NCBI GenBank assembly: GCA_022575985.1
Contig: JAKSXM010000231.1
Span: forward strand, 27,380,501-27,444,500
Direction: 5' to 3'
Source of the DNA: Anagrus nilaparvatae
Taxonomy: Eukaryota; Arthropoda; Insecta; Hymenoptera; Mymaridae
Length of the DNA stretch: 64,000 nt
The position numbers and the translations under genes are program-made. Below the pieces are notes generated by a model. The model saw only the letters and a list, made by a program, of their open reading frames with translations. It was not told where the DNA came from and made no database searches. Of the stretch, positions 12,635-24,840 are shown one piece after another. Position 1 is the first letter of the stretch. Each line of letters opens with the position of its first letter.

Positions 12635-13010
12635 TTACCATGTATAAGTGACTTACAGTCATTCACACGATTCAAAAAAACTATTTGACAATATTTGTAT
12701 AGCAAGATTTATAAATTATTTAAAATTAAAATTTTGTATTAACTTAGGACTTGACGTACCTTTTAATATGTTATGCTACTGATTGTTTTACAATTTTATT
12801 TTTTAAATAATTCAAAAGATTTGACCAAAATCACTTTTTCTTGTCTATTATATATGTATTTTAATTATATCCTTACAGATAAATTTTATAGGTGTTATAC
12901 TGTATTAAATTTTTAATTGTATATATTTTTGCTGTTTATATTGTATATTTATGTATTAAATCATTTTTGCTTTGGCTAAATAAAATTATTAATAATAGTA
13001 AAGCCTAGTT
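12635..13010 (+). pseudogene. Second non-LTR RT relic, plus strand, right piece and 3' tail
   Basis: Translation gives LPCISDLQSFTRFKKTI then a stop, the expected continuation of FWNNI left at 6682 (compare WNxLP...F at the C-terminus of such RTs). An AT-rich 3' UTR follows, ending in AAATAAAATTATTAATAATAG near 13000. Joining the two halves with a 2-bp overlap (TT) keeps the frame. Confidence 0.7.
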
Positions 13011-13015
13011 TTTTA

Positions 13016-13265
13016 ACGTTTTAGTAAGATAGAATGATCAATAGTATATAAAGCCTTATTAAAATCAAACATTAACAGAATTGTGACAAAATCTAGTTCA
13101 AAACCTCGTCTAATTATATCAGTAATATTCATTAAGACAGTCTGGGTACTAAAATTTTTCCTGTAACCAGACTAACTGTAACTACTTGATCAACAATTAA
13201 TCTTTCTAAAGCCTTAGAAAGGTGTGACAACAGGACGCGTGTCAGAAGAATTGAATATAAATATA
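13016..13265 (-). pseudogene. Non-LTR RT relic, minus strand, upstream RT motifs
   Basis: Minus-strand translation gives LSKALERLIVDQ, YRKNFSTQT and DIIRRGFELDFVTILLMFDFNKA followed by TIDHSILL, i.e. RT motifs 1-3 and motif A. These are the motifs missing upstream of the 4740-5950 fragment, so the two are one split copy. The 5' end is truncated near 13265. Confidence 0.78.
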
Positions 13266-13269
13266 ATCA

Positions 13270-16200
13270 CTTCAATAAAATATTAAATACAAATTCTTAT
13301 TAACATTTTGGAATATTTCTTGATCCTTCCATTTACAATTTCGACCATATAACGCGTTTATATTAGATTATTGTGCTATATTAAAACTTTATTTGGGTTC
13401 TTTTTTTTATTTTTTCAACCGAATCCCGAAAATCTCGATCGATTATGAATACATCTCCATCATTAAATCAAAACAGTTTATCTTCATCCAGCAGTTAAGA
13501 TATAATTGATGCATCATTATGCCACTTTTATAAGGTCAAAAAATATTAACAATTTTTAAACGTCTGCAAGAATACACTTCATTGGTTTTTTCAAAATACA
13601 GGATCCTCATGAGTAGAAAAGATTTTTTTTGACAATCAAAATAAATACCTTTTTATTAAAATAAATATATACTTTCCATGGTAAGAATTATTTGTCCCCC
13701 CTTTGGAGTGATAAGACGTAAAACTATTTAAGTATTATGCTTGAATATTTGATTATGAGACAACTTCCCGAATTTTTTTTGCTCAAACGATTACAAATGG
13801 TCTGAAATGTAAAGAATATTGGGAAAAAATTTCGTCTTCCTTAAAAAAAAAATTTTCTATTTTCTTTACGTTTCAGGCCATTTGCAATCGTTTTAGCAAG
13901 AAAAAAAATTCCATTAGCCACAAACTGGAATCCGCTAACCCCAAGCAGAATTTTTTTTTGAATTTATTTTTAATTCTATAAAAACAATATTTACTTGTAG
14001 AAAAAAGATGGGAAAATAAACAATTTAAGATCAATCAAAAGAAAAAAGAAAATTTTCGTAAAATCTGAAAAATTTAGTTTCAGCGAAAAGTTTAACTAGC
14101 CCCTTTTCTGAAAAAAATATTTTTTAACTTTGTTTAGAGTATAAACAATTTAAAATCTAAAATTTAACTCACAATCAGATTTTAGTTACAAATTTCATTA
14201 AAAAATTAAAAACAGTTGCCATATTGAAACCATTAAAATTTGCCATCAATTATTAAGAAAAATCTCAAGAAAATATCGATAATTAAAAAAAATAAAGATC
14301 GTTTTGCAAATCTCTCAAAGACCTCAATTTTTTCTTCTACTCAGCCTTGCATTTTCGTGTGTCCTTTTTTCTATTAAAAAGACTTTTAGGAGAATTTTGC
14401 TTTGAAGCACTTAAAAACTCTAAATACTAATTTTTTTAATTTTTTATTTTCTGTTACCAAATGAAAACCCCAAATCAATTTTTCGAATGAAATTAAATTT
14501 TTTCCATGAGTACTAGATATATCGTTTATAAACAATATGCAAATTTTTTATAAATAAATAATTCTAAAAAGTTTTTTAAAAAAATATATATTTAATTAAC
14601 ATCAAAACTATTGTATGAAGTAATTTATTATAATTTCTTTCTTAACATAAACTAAATAATTAATTACATTAATGTGTTAATGTGTTAAATTTTTAACTGA
14701 TAATTATATTTATAATAATTAGTGCACGTAATATAACTTTCTAAAAATATAATTTGAAAAAAAAAAAATTATCTTACGTACATCAATTAAGACTACTTTA
14801 TTTATATTTATTCATCATAAAGTACTAATGTTTTAATATTATTATTATTATACATTTTTAATATTTATATTTTTTAATATAACTTCTTAATTAGTATATT
14901 GCATCAGTTATACATTAATGTTATACATTATTATATAAATTATTAATGACATTAATTACTCATATTTACTTTTTATTAACGAAATATTAACATTATTGTT
15001 ATGTAACTTAAGGCTTTTTCTTTGCTTTTTTTCTGAACGTACACATGTAAAATATTAATTAATAAATATAGTCAATATAACAATTACTGATCAACAGTAC
15101 TGAATTTGTTTAATTAATAGTTAATTTGCGAAAGCCTTTATTTTTTATAAAATAAATTTTTTAATATTAAATAAAAATATTTGATTTTTGAGCTAACAAT
15201 TAATTACTTTATTTTTTCAAAAAATTAATCTTACCATTTACTGATTTGAGGTTGTACAAATACGAAAAAAAAGCTGTGTTATTTGACGTCAATCATGTTA
15301 TAAGAAATCAGGGGATATTTCAAGAGCTTATTTCCAAAATGGAACTGTTGCTTCAAAATGAAATTAATTATAATTATAGCCCTAATTTTTTTTTCTAAAT
15401 AGCCCTAAAATATGGTTGGGAAAAACCACGAATTAGAATGTTATAAAATTGCTGACCCCAAAAGTAATCAAACTGTATTTTATAAGTCAATGCTACCTGT
15501 TTTAATCAATACAGTTTTTTAGTATACAGATGTTTATACATATTTCCTTATAACGTTACATAAAACTTTTGGGCTGGGCTTCGACAGGGGTTCTTGAAGA
15601 AAAAATAGCATGTACATTCGAAAGCGACTGTCCACGAGAACTCCATGCTTTACTGAAAATAATATATTTTTCATCAGAAGCTCGAGGAAGCTCGAGGAAG
15701 CTCGCAAAATTTTCTAAAATTAAAAAAAAAAATTATTAATAAAAGTTTTTTGAACCTATAAATAAATAAAAACTTTTGATCTTTTTATTACATTACAAAT
15801 ATAAAATAAAACTACTCTAGTGCATGTTTATTACAAGTATATTACACTAAATGGGTCTTCTAAAAAATTTTTATGAATTTCAAAGATTTTTGAATCTGAT
15901 CAAAAATTAACTTTTTTTTTGAAAAACTGCAATATCCTTAAATATAAATATTATATTACAAGTTTAAAATAATAAAGATCATTTTTACTGAAACGTTTAA
16001 TAAGAAAGATTAATTTTATTGATTGAAAAAATCGTTTCCTTTATTTATTTATATAAAGAACATTTTTACCTACAGAGAATTGTTTAACAAGAAAACTTTC
16101 ACTTGCAGGTATGGACTATGCTTGTGAACTTTATTTGTTTATATATCAAAAGTGGTACTTTATAGTTATCTTAGCAACTCTTATTTACCATTTGAAAGTA

Positions 16201-16530
16201 AGCAACAGCTCCAAGTATTATAAAATATTTAAAGAATTTTCTTGTTAGGAGGCGTTACTTAATCAATCTCTAATAATATAAAAATAATTATTCAAAATTT
16301 AACAATTGTTTTTATTTATTTTTATTAAATATCGTTCATTTTACCACATTCTGGGGCGGATTCAAGAGGGTGTAAATAGACTTAATCGATCCCCCAAAAC
16401 GATACTATTATCTACTAGATAAATTAGTCTGATAGTTATTTTGAAAATGTTGCTTGGATTATCAATAATCACTAAAATAAGGTGCTATTTTTATAGTGTT
16501 TGATTGAAATAAGGCTAAATTTTTTTTTAA
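13270..16530. other. AT-rich region without genes
   Basis: No coding signal is seen. A small inverted repeat lies at about 13770-13920: GCTCAAACGATTACAAATGG mirrored by CCATTTGCAATCGTTTTAGC. It resembles an internal portion of the foldback arms (near 7420 and 7580). A short direct repeat AGCTCGAGGA lies near 15680-15705. The rest is low-complexity A/T. Confidence 0.6.
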
Positions 16531-16539
16531 ATATATGGC

Positions 16540-17345
16540 TCAAGGCGTTCAGAATGGTATGAAACGCGAAAATAATAGCTAATATAATTTTATATTTAAC
16601 AAAATATATTTCATTATCTATAGACAAGAACCCTAGAGACATTGCAGTTATGGATTCAAAAATTTATTTATAAATATGTCTCCAAATGTTCAAAGAGGTC
16701 TGACATGTGAAAAAACCTGCTAATATATTTTTAGAATTCGAACACAGATTTTGATTATCTGTTGATTGGGTAAATAAATTGTTTTACCATTGATTTCAAT
16801 GTCTTTGGAATCTTTGTCTATAGATAATTAAAATATATGGGTGTTGAAATATGCGTATATTTATATTATAGAATGATTCATATTTAGAAGTAAAAAATAA
16901 AGGTCTTATATTTTTCATATGTATTGTATTTCCTACCTGTACTTTGTTTTTATTTTAGAAAAGATTAAAAAAGGGATATGTGCAAAATTAAAGTTGTGTA
17001 GAGAGAAATGAGAATTTAAATGAGTCAGTTGATATAGAAATGTAAAAGAGTTAAGATGTATTTTAAGATGAATAAATATAATTTTGATTTGTTATAATTA
17101 ATATAAAAGGAACATTTATTTATTGATCCACAACCTCGATTTTCCTAACAAAGGGCAAAATCTAAAAATATATTAGAAGTTATTTTCACGTTTTAGATCA
17201 TTTTAAAAATACTGAGGCATATTTAAAAATAAATTTTGGAATCAATAATTTCAATTTTGTTAGGGTCCCTGTCTATAGTAAATCAAAGTATATTGGTAAA
17301 ATAGAAAAATTTATTTCACGCTTTTTTTCACGTTTCAGATAATTT
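16540..17345. repeat. Inverted-repeat element with CTATAGACAAG motif
   Basis: Arms are recognised by AATATATTT...CTATAGACAAGAACCCTAG near 16610-16635, mirrored by AGGGTCCCTGTCTATAG near 17262-17278, and by ACATGTGAAAAAACC near 16704 against CACGTTTTAGATC near 17188. An extra half copy of the motif (TTTGTCTATAGATAATT) lies near 16813. No reading frame is seen. Confidence 0.55.
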
Positions 17346-17349
17346 TAAA

Positions 17350-18480
17350 CATTATGATTTACTGATCACGAAAGTTGGGGTCTTTTTTGGGAGATATTTG
17401 CGAAGCACCCTCAAATTTGCCAAAAGCACCCCCAAATAGGGTATTTTTGATGTTTTCCCATTTCGAGTTTCTAGATTTGGCACCAAAAATTATGATATTT
17501 TTATTTAATTTTTTAACGTCTGGTCTTTCGGATAAATCTTGTTAAGGAGGTACACTCGCGGAGCTATTACAGAACAAATATTGTTCAAATTAAGGGTAAT
17601 TAATGTTTTTAATGTGTAAATAACACTGTAAAAATTTCAAGATAATTAGGAGCTTCTATGAAGAGTAATTAATAAAAACATTTAACATAAGAATCAAATG
17701 GCGGACCTAAAAAAATCGTATATATTTTTAAATTTCTCAAAATTTACAGAAGAGATTTTTATAATGCTTATTACAGTTAGAAATAAACTATTAAGGATTT
17801 TTTTTAAATACTTTTTATATTATTTTGGAAATGTTAACAATATTAAATAAATGAAATAAATAAAGAAAATAACAATTGTCGTATATCTTTAGTAACTTTA
17901 AGAACACGCGGGCGGAGTCGGTATCGCGCGGGTTTTAAAATAATCGAGTAAAGAAGAAAATATTTAAAAAAACTTGATTGATTGTTTTTAAATACATTAT
18001 TATTATATTTATTAATATTTTTTTAAATATTTTATACCTATTACACTAATTTTTTTTTTGCTTTTGTTTATCAAAATATTTAATGGGGAATAAAAAGTGA
18101 CTATATCTAGTAAATCTTAGTACGCTAGTCAAATGAGAAAAACTTTGATTTGTATAGTAAGGCTTCAACTTCGTTAAATGATATTTTTAAATAAAACTAA
18201 AAAAAAATGCATGAATGTAGCAAAATTTTGTTTGGGACAATTTTATTAATTTAAGGGTGAAAAGTTAATATTTATGAAATAAGTCCCCGAATCAATTGAT
18301 CAGCGACCCAATAAACCCACATGAACCAACTTTAGACACTCAAACTGGTAAAACTTTCAGGGGTTGTATTTGCTCATTTATTAAAAATATTTAATAAATA
18401 AAAATATTCAAATTGCTTCACAGGTTTAAGAACTTGTTTTACTGTGTATCAATATCACTTGTAAGAAACCGGTTTTTAAA
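17350..18480. other. Gene-free region
   Basis: Short GC-containing islands (17390-17470 with repeated GCACCCCCAAAT-like pieces; 17905-17935 with CGCGGGCGGAG) lie in otherwise AT-rich DNA. The 17390 piece resembles sequence near 58830-58920. No coding features are recognised. Confidence 0.5.
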
Positions 18481-18483
18481 AAA

Positions 18484-18830
18484 AAACCTATATGACAAGC
18501 CTTACACCCACATAGCCTAGGGATGGGGGTAAATGGTCAAAATCCAAGGACTTAAAATAATCCAGGTTTATGTACTTCGAATAATTTGAGTTTAGGGACT
18601 TACTTGGTTTTATAAAGTACTTTAGGAAACTAGAATATTTGTAATGCATGACTAGTCAGTAAACATTAACATGTTCCATGTAAATTATTTGTGCATATAA
18701 TTATGTAAACCCATAAAAACATTTGTTTAAATACCTCCTTAGGTTATATGCGTAAGGCTATTGACATGGTTCTTTTTAAAGTACCACTTTTAAGTTAAGT
18801 GGGTGCAAGGCTTGTAGTAAAACTTTTTAT
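18484..18830. repeat. Small inverted-repeat element
   Basis: ACAAGCCTTACACCCAC at 18494-18510 is mirrored by GTGGGTGCAAGGCTTGT at about 18800-18816. The interior holds tandem-like lines of the type 'ttaggGACTTA...AATAATtt', a motif also found near 21740-21840, 22970-23090, 31560-31630, 32150-32200 and 49410-49520. Confidence 0.55.
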
Positions 18831-18868
18831 ATAAATACCTATTCCTTCGGTATTGTGGTATGGGTTTT

Positions 18869-19297
18869 AACATGGAACATGTTCATTGGATTGGGTCTCT
18901 GAGAAAGTCTGGATCAGAAGGGGGGGGGGTTGAAATATTGACGTTTTTTCGGGGTGGTGAAATGGACTTAGAATATTTTCGATTCAGGGACTTTTGGTGC
19001 AGAAGTACCTAGAGAGCATTGGTGCAGAAGTACCTAGGGACCTATGGTGCAGAATTTTTAAAGAATTTATTGTAAAAATAATTTAAAAAAAGTTCATATT
19101 GTTTAAAAAACAATAATAATTTGAAAATTTAATTAATTTTGTTCACTTTGATGTGTAAGCAGCATGATTTCTATAATAAAAATTTAAATATAAATATTTG
19201 GTAATAAATATTGATATTATGAATTTAATAGATACTTTATTATCAGTGTTATAATTAAAAATGTTCCATGCTCGTTGGTTGTGTAGTTAAACAAACC
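18869..19297. repeat. GTTCCATG-ended repeat element, short minisatellite form
   Basis: Starts ACATGGAACATGTTCATTGG and ends with ATGTTCCATGCTCGTTGG and TTGTGTAGTT. Inside are a run of nine Gs (about 18921-18929) and three units of a GGTGCAGAAGTACCTAGGGA-type minisatellite (18986-19052). It is the same element, in the opposite orientation, as 50939-52710, where the minisatellite is expanded to about 1.4 kb. Confidence 0.75.
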
Positions 19298-19384
19298 GAT
19301 TATAAATTTTTTTTATAAACCGTTTTATTATGCAAAGTTATAATAGGTGTGTACAGTTTTTTTTATATACCACCTTTTTAGTTT

Positions 19385-19960
19385 ACATGCGTGTGAGACT
19401 GGTGGCAAAGTTTTTTTGATACATCATGAACATTAATATGTAAATAAGAGTTATAATTCTCAATAATATCATATGACGCATTAGTTTTTTATTACTTCTT
19501 AACTCGGACATAGAATCGAAAAAAAATTTGAAGGCACATTATTTTGAAACGTGTTTTCATGTAGTTTGACCCTTCATAAAACCGAAAAAAATCGTAAAAA
19601 AGAAATCAGTGATATGTGCCCAAAGGATTTTTTCAATTTTATATTAAAAATTGTCTTTTTCGGCAAGTAACCTACCCAATTTTTGAAAATTCTTATTTTT
19701 GGGGTTGCTGATGGTATTTTTTGGGTTATTTTTTTTGATGACTTAGAAAAAGCTCAAAAATAATGTAAAGAAAGACTTTCGAAACTATTTATTTTGCATA
19801 TCTCGTCGATTTTATAAATTTATTACCAAAAAACCATTTAAGAAAACTGAAAAAACCTAATAAAACTAAAATTAGCCTAACCAGCTTTTTGCAAATAAAC
19901 GTGTAAAAATAAACTATATCTGGTCTATATATTTGATGATAGACTTTTATTTACTTGAAA
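19385..19960. repeat. Half copy of the OR1-downstream inverted-repeat element
   Basis: From GGTGGCAAAGTTTTTTTGAT near 19401 through TATGACGCATTAGTTTTTTA near 19470 to the GATATGCAAAATAA-type sequence near 19800, this matches the reverse complement of roughly 3600-4130. Only one arm is obvious. Confidence 0.6.
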
Positions 19961-20074
19961 AAATATATTTGAAGAGTTAAAAAAAAATGTTTAAGCACGT
20001 AAATATAACAATAAAAAAATTTAAGGACGCTCTGGCCAATGAATTCCCCAAATAAGACGAGGGGCAACTGACTC

Positions 20075-20262
20075 GAGATACCTTACGGACTCTCTCGGCC
20101 TCGCACGGACTCTCAGCTGCCATGGTCTCGCAGGGTCTCTCCGGCCTCGCACGGCCTCGCGCGGTCTCGCATGGTCTCGCAGGGTCTCTCTGGCCTCGCA
20201 CGGTCTCGCAGGGTATCTCCGGCCTCGCTAGGCCTCGCATGGACCTGCAAGGCCTCGCATGA
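20075..20262. repeat. GC-rich minisatellite of GGCCTCGCA/GGTCTCGCA units
   Basis: Short units alternate between GGCCTCGCACGG, TCTCGCAGGG and TCTCTCCGG. The minus-strand frame reads as Arg/Pro/Glu/Cys-rich repeats (RARPERPCET), which is what such a repeat gives in any frame, so it is not called as a gene. The GC content is far above the surroundings. The 3' side decays into AAAGGTCTCCTAAG-type units to about 20345. Confidence 0.75.
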
Positions 20263-20264
20263 CC

Positions 20265-21690
20265 TAAAAGGTCTATAATGGCTTCTAAAGGTCTCCTAAG
20301 ATTTTAAAAAGTCTCAAATGCCTCAAAAAGCTTGAAAAAGTCTTACAAGGGGAGTTAAATACATTTGGAACATCAAATTACACCAAATGGTTATGGATGA
20401 GCTTAATATGTTGAAAAACATGCCGGCTACCCTCCGTTCATTCCAATGGGCCTTCAGGGCCTAGAAACGCAGGGTTCAATGTTATAAAATAGGATTTTTT
20501 GGTAATTTTCAATCAAACGCTTAACTTCGCAAGTTAACCAAAACACTTCTGGTAGGTCTCATTTTTTAGTGTAAGTGTCACCTTTCAAACACCAAAACCG
20601 CAATTTTTAATCTATAATTTTCTCATCAATGTAGCCAACTAACCAAATAGCCATTTTTGGCTGAAAATGGCCAATTTTTAAATTGCTGCCAAATTCGTAA
20701 TTTCTGAAAAAAAGGGTTTTATATGATTCGAAAAATTCCTACAAGCTTCAAATTACCAAAAATTTTTTATTTGTCTCATTTCCTTGAGTCGTTTTTAAGA
20801 TATGGCCCTTCAAAGTCAACATTAAAAATGAGCGTTTTTAAAAAATCATAAAATTGGGACTTCAACTTCAAATTATCATATCTGATTAACAAATAATTGA
20901 AAAAAGAAGAGTAAAGAATTTTTGAAAATTTGAAGCTTGTAATAGTATATTTACGGCTCGTGTCCAGAAAAGTAAAGAATGGCCCAAATCGCACGTTAAT
21001 TACCTTCCGAGGCGAAGCCGAGGAATTTAATCAATATAATTTAATTTAAATATAATTTAAATTTATATTTCCTTGGCTGCGCGGCCAGGAAATCGTACTT
21101 TCGTGGCTACTGTACAGAAAAAATATTTATAACCCATTTTCTTCAAGTATTATAAATTTGGCAGCCATTTAAAAATTGGTCATTTTTAACGAAAAATTGA
21201 CTATAATGATAAGAGAATTAATGATAAAATATTCTGGTTTACTAATATAAATTAAATATTTGTGTTTGACTTTCAAAGCAATTTGAGATCATTAGCAGGG
21301 TGTTGATATGTAATTGTACACATTGTGGGTGTAATTTTATTTCTTAATATTAATTTTAACATGTGTCAGGATTCCCAAAAAGAATTTGGAAGAAATTTTT
21401 CACAAAATAGATAAAATAAAAGTTCTCCACAGTATTTATTTGATACTGAATTTTGGTGTACAATTTAATTTTACTTTTCATTTTTAGCACAAAATTTAGT
21501 TTAATTAAAGTACAAAAATCTTGCATTAAATAAAATCTCGGCAATTTGATTAAAAAAATAAATAAATGAATAAAAAAATTACATTGAATTTGTAAGGGGC
21601 CCTGTAAATTCTTCTAAGACCTTTTTAAGCTTTTTGAGGCATTTTGAGACTTTTAAAGATCTTAGGAGACCTTTAGAGGCCATTCTAAAT
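20265..21690. repeat. Nested inverted repeats around a CAAGGGGAG-type element
   Basis: An outer pair, 20270-20345 (GTCTCCTAAG, CTCAAATGCCTCAAAAAGC), is mirrored at about 21610-21690 (GCTTTTTGAGGCATTTTGAG, CTTAGGAGACC). Inside, an element beginning CAAGGGGAG at 20346 is the same family as 30346-31545. Its centre has a GCGAAGCCGAGG hairpin core near 21003-21018; the right arm decays after about 21245. A small open frame (20776-20994) lies wholly in the repeat and is not called. Confidence 0.6.
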
Positions 21691-21724
21691 AGATATTTAA
21701 AATTTAAATATCTATTTAAATAGT

Positions 21725-23190
21725 GCGAGGTCGTCTCTAAACCCGGAATATTTTAAGTCCCTAAACTTGAATTTTTCTAAGCCTCTCAAAGTAAATTATT
21801 CAAAGTCCCTAAATATAAAATATTTTAAGTTCCTAACCCCACATGACTTTTGACATTTGACCCCACTTGATTTTCAGATTCACAGGTTACCCCTCCTTAG
21901 AAACATGTTCAATGTTAAAACTACGATTTTTGCAGCAAATTGAAAAATTGATCATTTTGGGACAAAAATGAGCATTCAATTTACTGACTGTAAATAAGAG
22001 AATTTAATATAAAAAATTAGAAAGGTAATAATGTTTCACAAACAAATAATTCTAAAGGACAAATAAAGAATTTTTAGAAAAAAGCTTTTAGAAAATTGTT
22101 GAGACCTATAAAACCCATTTTTGTCTAAAATTGCAATTTTTGAGATAATTTAAAAATTAATCATTTCGGGACAAAAATGACCATTTGGTTAAATTGCTAT
22201 AACATTGAGAAAAATTGCGGTATCCAAGGCTTGAAAAATGACTTTAATACCGAAAAATTGTGACCAACAAGAAGTGTTTTTGCTAACTAACTAACTAAAA
22301 AGCAATATTACCAAAAAACTACATTTAAAAGCCTTGTGCACAGTATTCTTGTGCCTAGAAGGCCCGTTGGAATAAACGGAGGTTATCGGAGGTTTTTTTC
22401 AATTATTAATGAAAGTAATTTGTAATTTGGTTTCCTAAAGTTAGCGGTCTCTTGTTAGCGAAAGCAATGTAAAGTCTCCGAAAAATCTGCCCTCTTATTG
22501 CATCTTTGTTAACTTTTTGCATAAGGGAACTTAAGCAAAATTTTTTCTTGCAAAATCTTTGTTATTACATGATCTTCCGGTGCTGGACATGGTATTTTTA
22601 AAGTCATATGACAAAATTAAATTCATAGGTTGGTATCAATGGGACCTCCGTACGTTGCGTTCACTTATACTACGATATAATAGTGTTAGTGTGTGTTAAT
22701 GCCGGGCAGGGGTGGGTAAAAAAGTGATGTTTTAGGGGGGGGGGGGTGGTAAATACAGGGCGATCCAGAGCGGATGCATTGTTTGTTTATTAGTTAACCA
22801 ATCGCAGCTAAGATTACAAGCATCAACAACTAGCGATGCACCTAATAAAATAAAATTCATGCCCCACCTGGGATCACCGTATATTGACGTTTTAGGGGGG
22901 GAGGGGTTGAAATATTAACGACGTTTTTAGGGGAGAGGGGTATGAAATGGACTTAGAATATTTCCGATTAAGGGACCTAGAATAATTTAAAGTGGGAGTA
23001 AGCACAAGAACTTAGAATACTTTAGGTTTATGGACTTAGGATAATTTATATTTTGGGATTTATTGTAATTTCGATCTTAGGACTTATAATAATTAGGGAA
23101 TATACGTTAAAACGTTATAAGTGAACATGATTCATGATCGTTGGTTGTGTGAAAACAGAAACCAGTTATAAGTTTTTTTTATTTTTTGTT
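21725..23190. repeat. Mixed repeat fragments
   Basis: From 21740 to 21910 there are CCTAAA...ATTTTAAGT tandem-like lines ending at ACATGTTCAATGTTAAAA. From 21950 to 22400 there is a half copy of the CAAGGGGAG family (TGACCATTTGGTTAAATTGC, CTAGAAGGCCCGTTGGAAT). From 22715 to 23170 there is a diverged GTTCCATG-ended element with poly-G runs (22734-22746) and the CATGATCGTTGGTTGTGTG terminus. No gene is seen. Confidence 0.55.
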
Positions 23191-23194
23191 AAAT

Positions 23195-24305
23195 TCAGGG
23201 GTAGTTTTATCCATTTTTGCCCCCGTATAGGAGTCAGTAAATTAAATAAAAGTTAAAATAGGATAAAACTTTTTCAAATGCAAGATTAAAAGAAAAATAA
23301 AGAAAAAAACTCACATTGTATTTTTCCGATTTTATCTTACCCTGGAGATATTTTTCAACACCAATAGTTAGCTCTAAAATTCCTTTATTGATACAGAATA
23401 AAAGAATAAATTCAATATTTAGTTAATTACTCTTAAAATGTGGCACTATTAATTTGATCATTAGTTCCAAAATATTGTGAAAAAACTCATAAGATGGAAT
23501 GTTTCTGCTGTATTTTCCTATTTTCTAACCCAGTAGGACCCCAAATTCGGATTCAGCGACATACAAAACCTACAGAAGACTTTTTCTTTCTCTGGTTGAC
23601 GAATTCCGAAACCGTTACACCACATTCTGACTTGTGTATAATATTATTTTGGTAATTATGTTAATTGAGGGGTATTAGAGTTCAGAGTAACTTTTTTGTT
23701 GTTGGTGAATTATAGAAAAAGGACGTAATAACAAAGTTTCGCTAACAAAAGTTTGGTTGAAATCTTTTCAGCAAACAAATAATAAGGTTTCAAAATAAGG
23801 GGCGGATTTTTCGTGTACTTTTTGGCCAATACTTAAAAATTTTAACTATGCTTAACATTTTTTTACGTCTTATTTAAACATTATTATTGAACTCAATCTA
23901 ATCAAAGCTTTTAAAATCCCTAAATTAAAAAATTACTGAAACTCTTTTCTTGCTTTTTTCTAACATGATCAGCTTCGCTCTACCCGTCTTTGACGGTATC
24001 TAGTATTTAGTTGATAAATATATACACGGAAGTTTAAATTTGAGTTTTGAATTTGATCTTTTTGCATAAGTACTGCGTGATTAAAAAGTAATAACACATT
24101 AAATGTAAATTAGTAAAATTAAGAGATATTTACTATTAAATTTGTAAATATTATTTAAAAAATTAATTTTTTGAATTTATAAAGTATTATTTGTATCATT
24201 TAAATAGTTAAATGTGTATTATTTTTTTTATCACTCAACGACTTGGGATTCAAGGCCAGAGCGTCGTTAATTAGTATAAAATAAAAAATTAGATCCTTGG
24301 GGTTT
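23195..24305. other. Gene-free region
   Basis: No coding signal, RNA gene or clear repeat is recognised apart from AT-rich DNA. A GGGGTATTAGAGTTCAG-type stretch near 23668 has no visible partner. Confidence 0.4.
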
Positions 24306-24309
24306 TTGA

Positions 24310-24840
24310 AATTTTGAGTTCTCTCGTTTAAGCGCGTTAAATAATTGTTTTCCAGGCTATTTAATGATAAATGTATTATAATAACTTTGGGCTAAAAATT
24401 ATCAAATATTTACCATTATAACTTAAGAATGGTTTAAAATTAGTCTAAAAAACAAGAAAAAGTAATATAATAAAATTAAAAACTAAAAACAGATTTTTAA
24501 CTTATAAATGCCAAATTATTGTTACAAACTGATGCTAAATCCTTGTTTTTATTAGCTTAGAACTTTTATTAACTTTTCAAAAACAAATACCCCGAAAAAT
24601 ACCGTCAGCAACCCCAAAAATAAGAATTTTTAAAAATCGGTTACAGCTCAGTTACGGAAGAAAGCAATTTTTGACATAAAAGTTGAAGAATCTTTTTAGC
24701 ACCTATCACTGATTTCTTGTTCACTATTTTTTTCAGTTTTATGAAGGTTCAAAGTACCTAAAAACACGTTTCAAATTGATGTGCCTTAAAAAATTTTTTT
24801 ATCGATTCCATCTTTTTATCGATTAGTAATAAAAAAAAAT
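24310..24840. repeat. OR2-side copy of the OR1 3' flank (inverted duplication)
   Basis: The reverse complement of 24310-24840 matches roughly 2995-3510 downstream of OR1, including GGTATTTTTCGGGG, ACCTATCACTGATTTCTTGT and ATCGATTAGTAATAAAAAA. Similarity to the OR1 flank is interrupted at 24840 by an insertion and resumes at 28358. Confidence 0.8.

Noticed and set aside
19977..20240. Arg/Pro/Cys-rich open frame
   Set aside because: A translation of the GC-rich minisatellite with no initiation context or exon partners.
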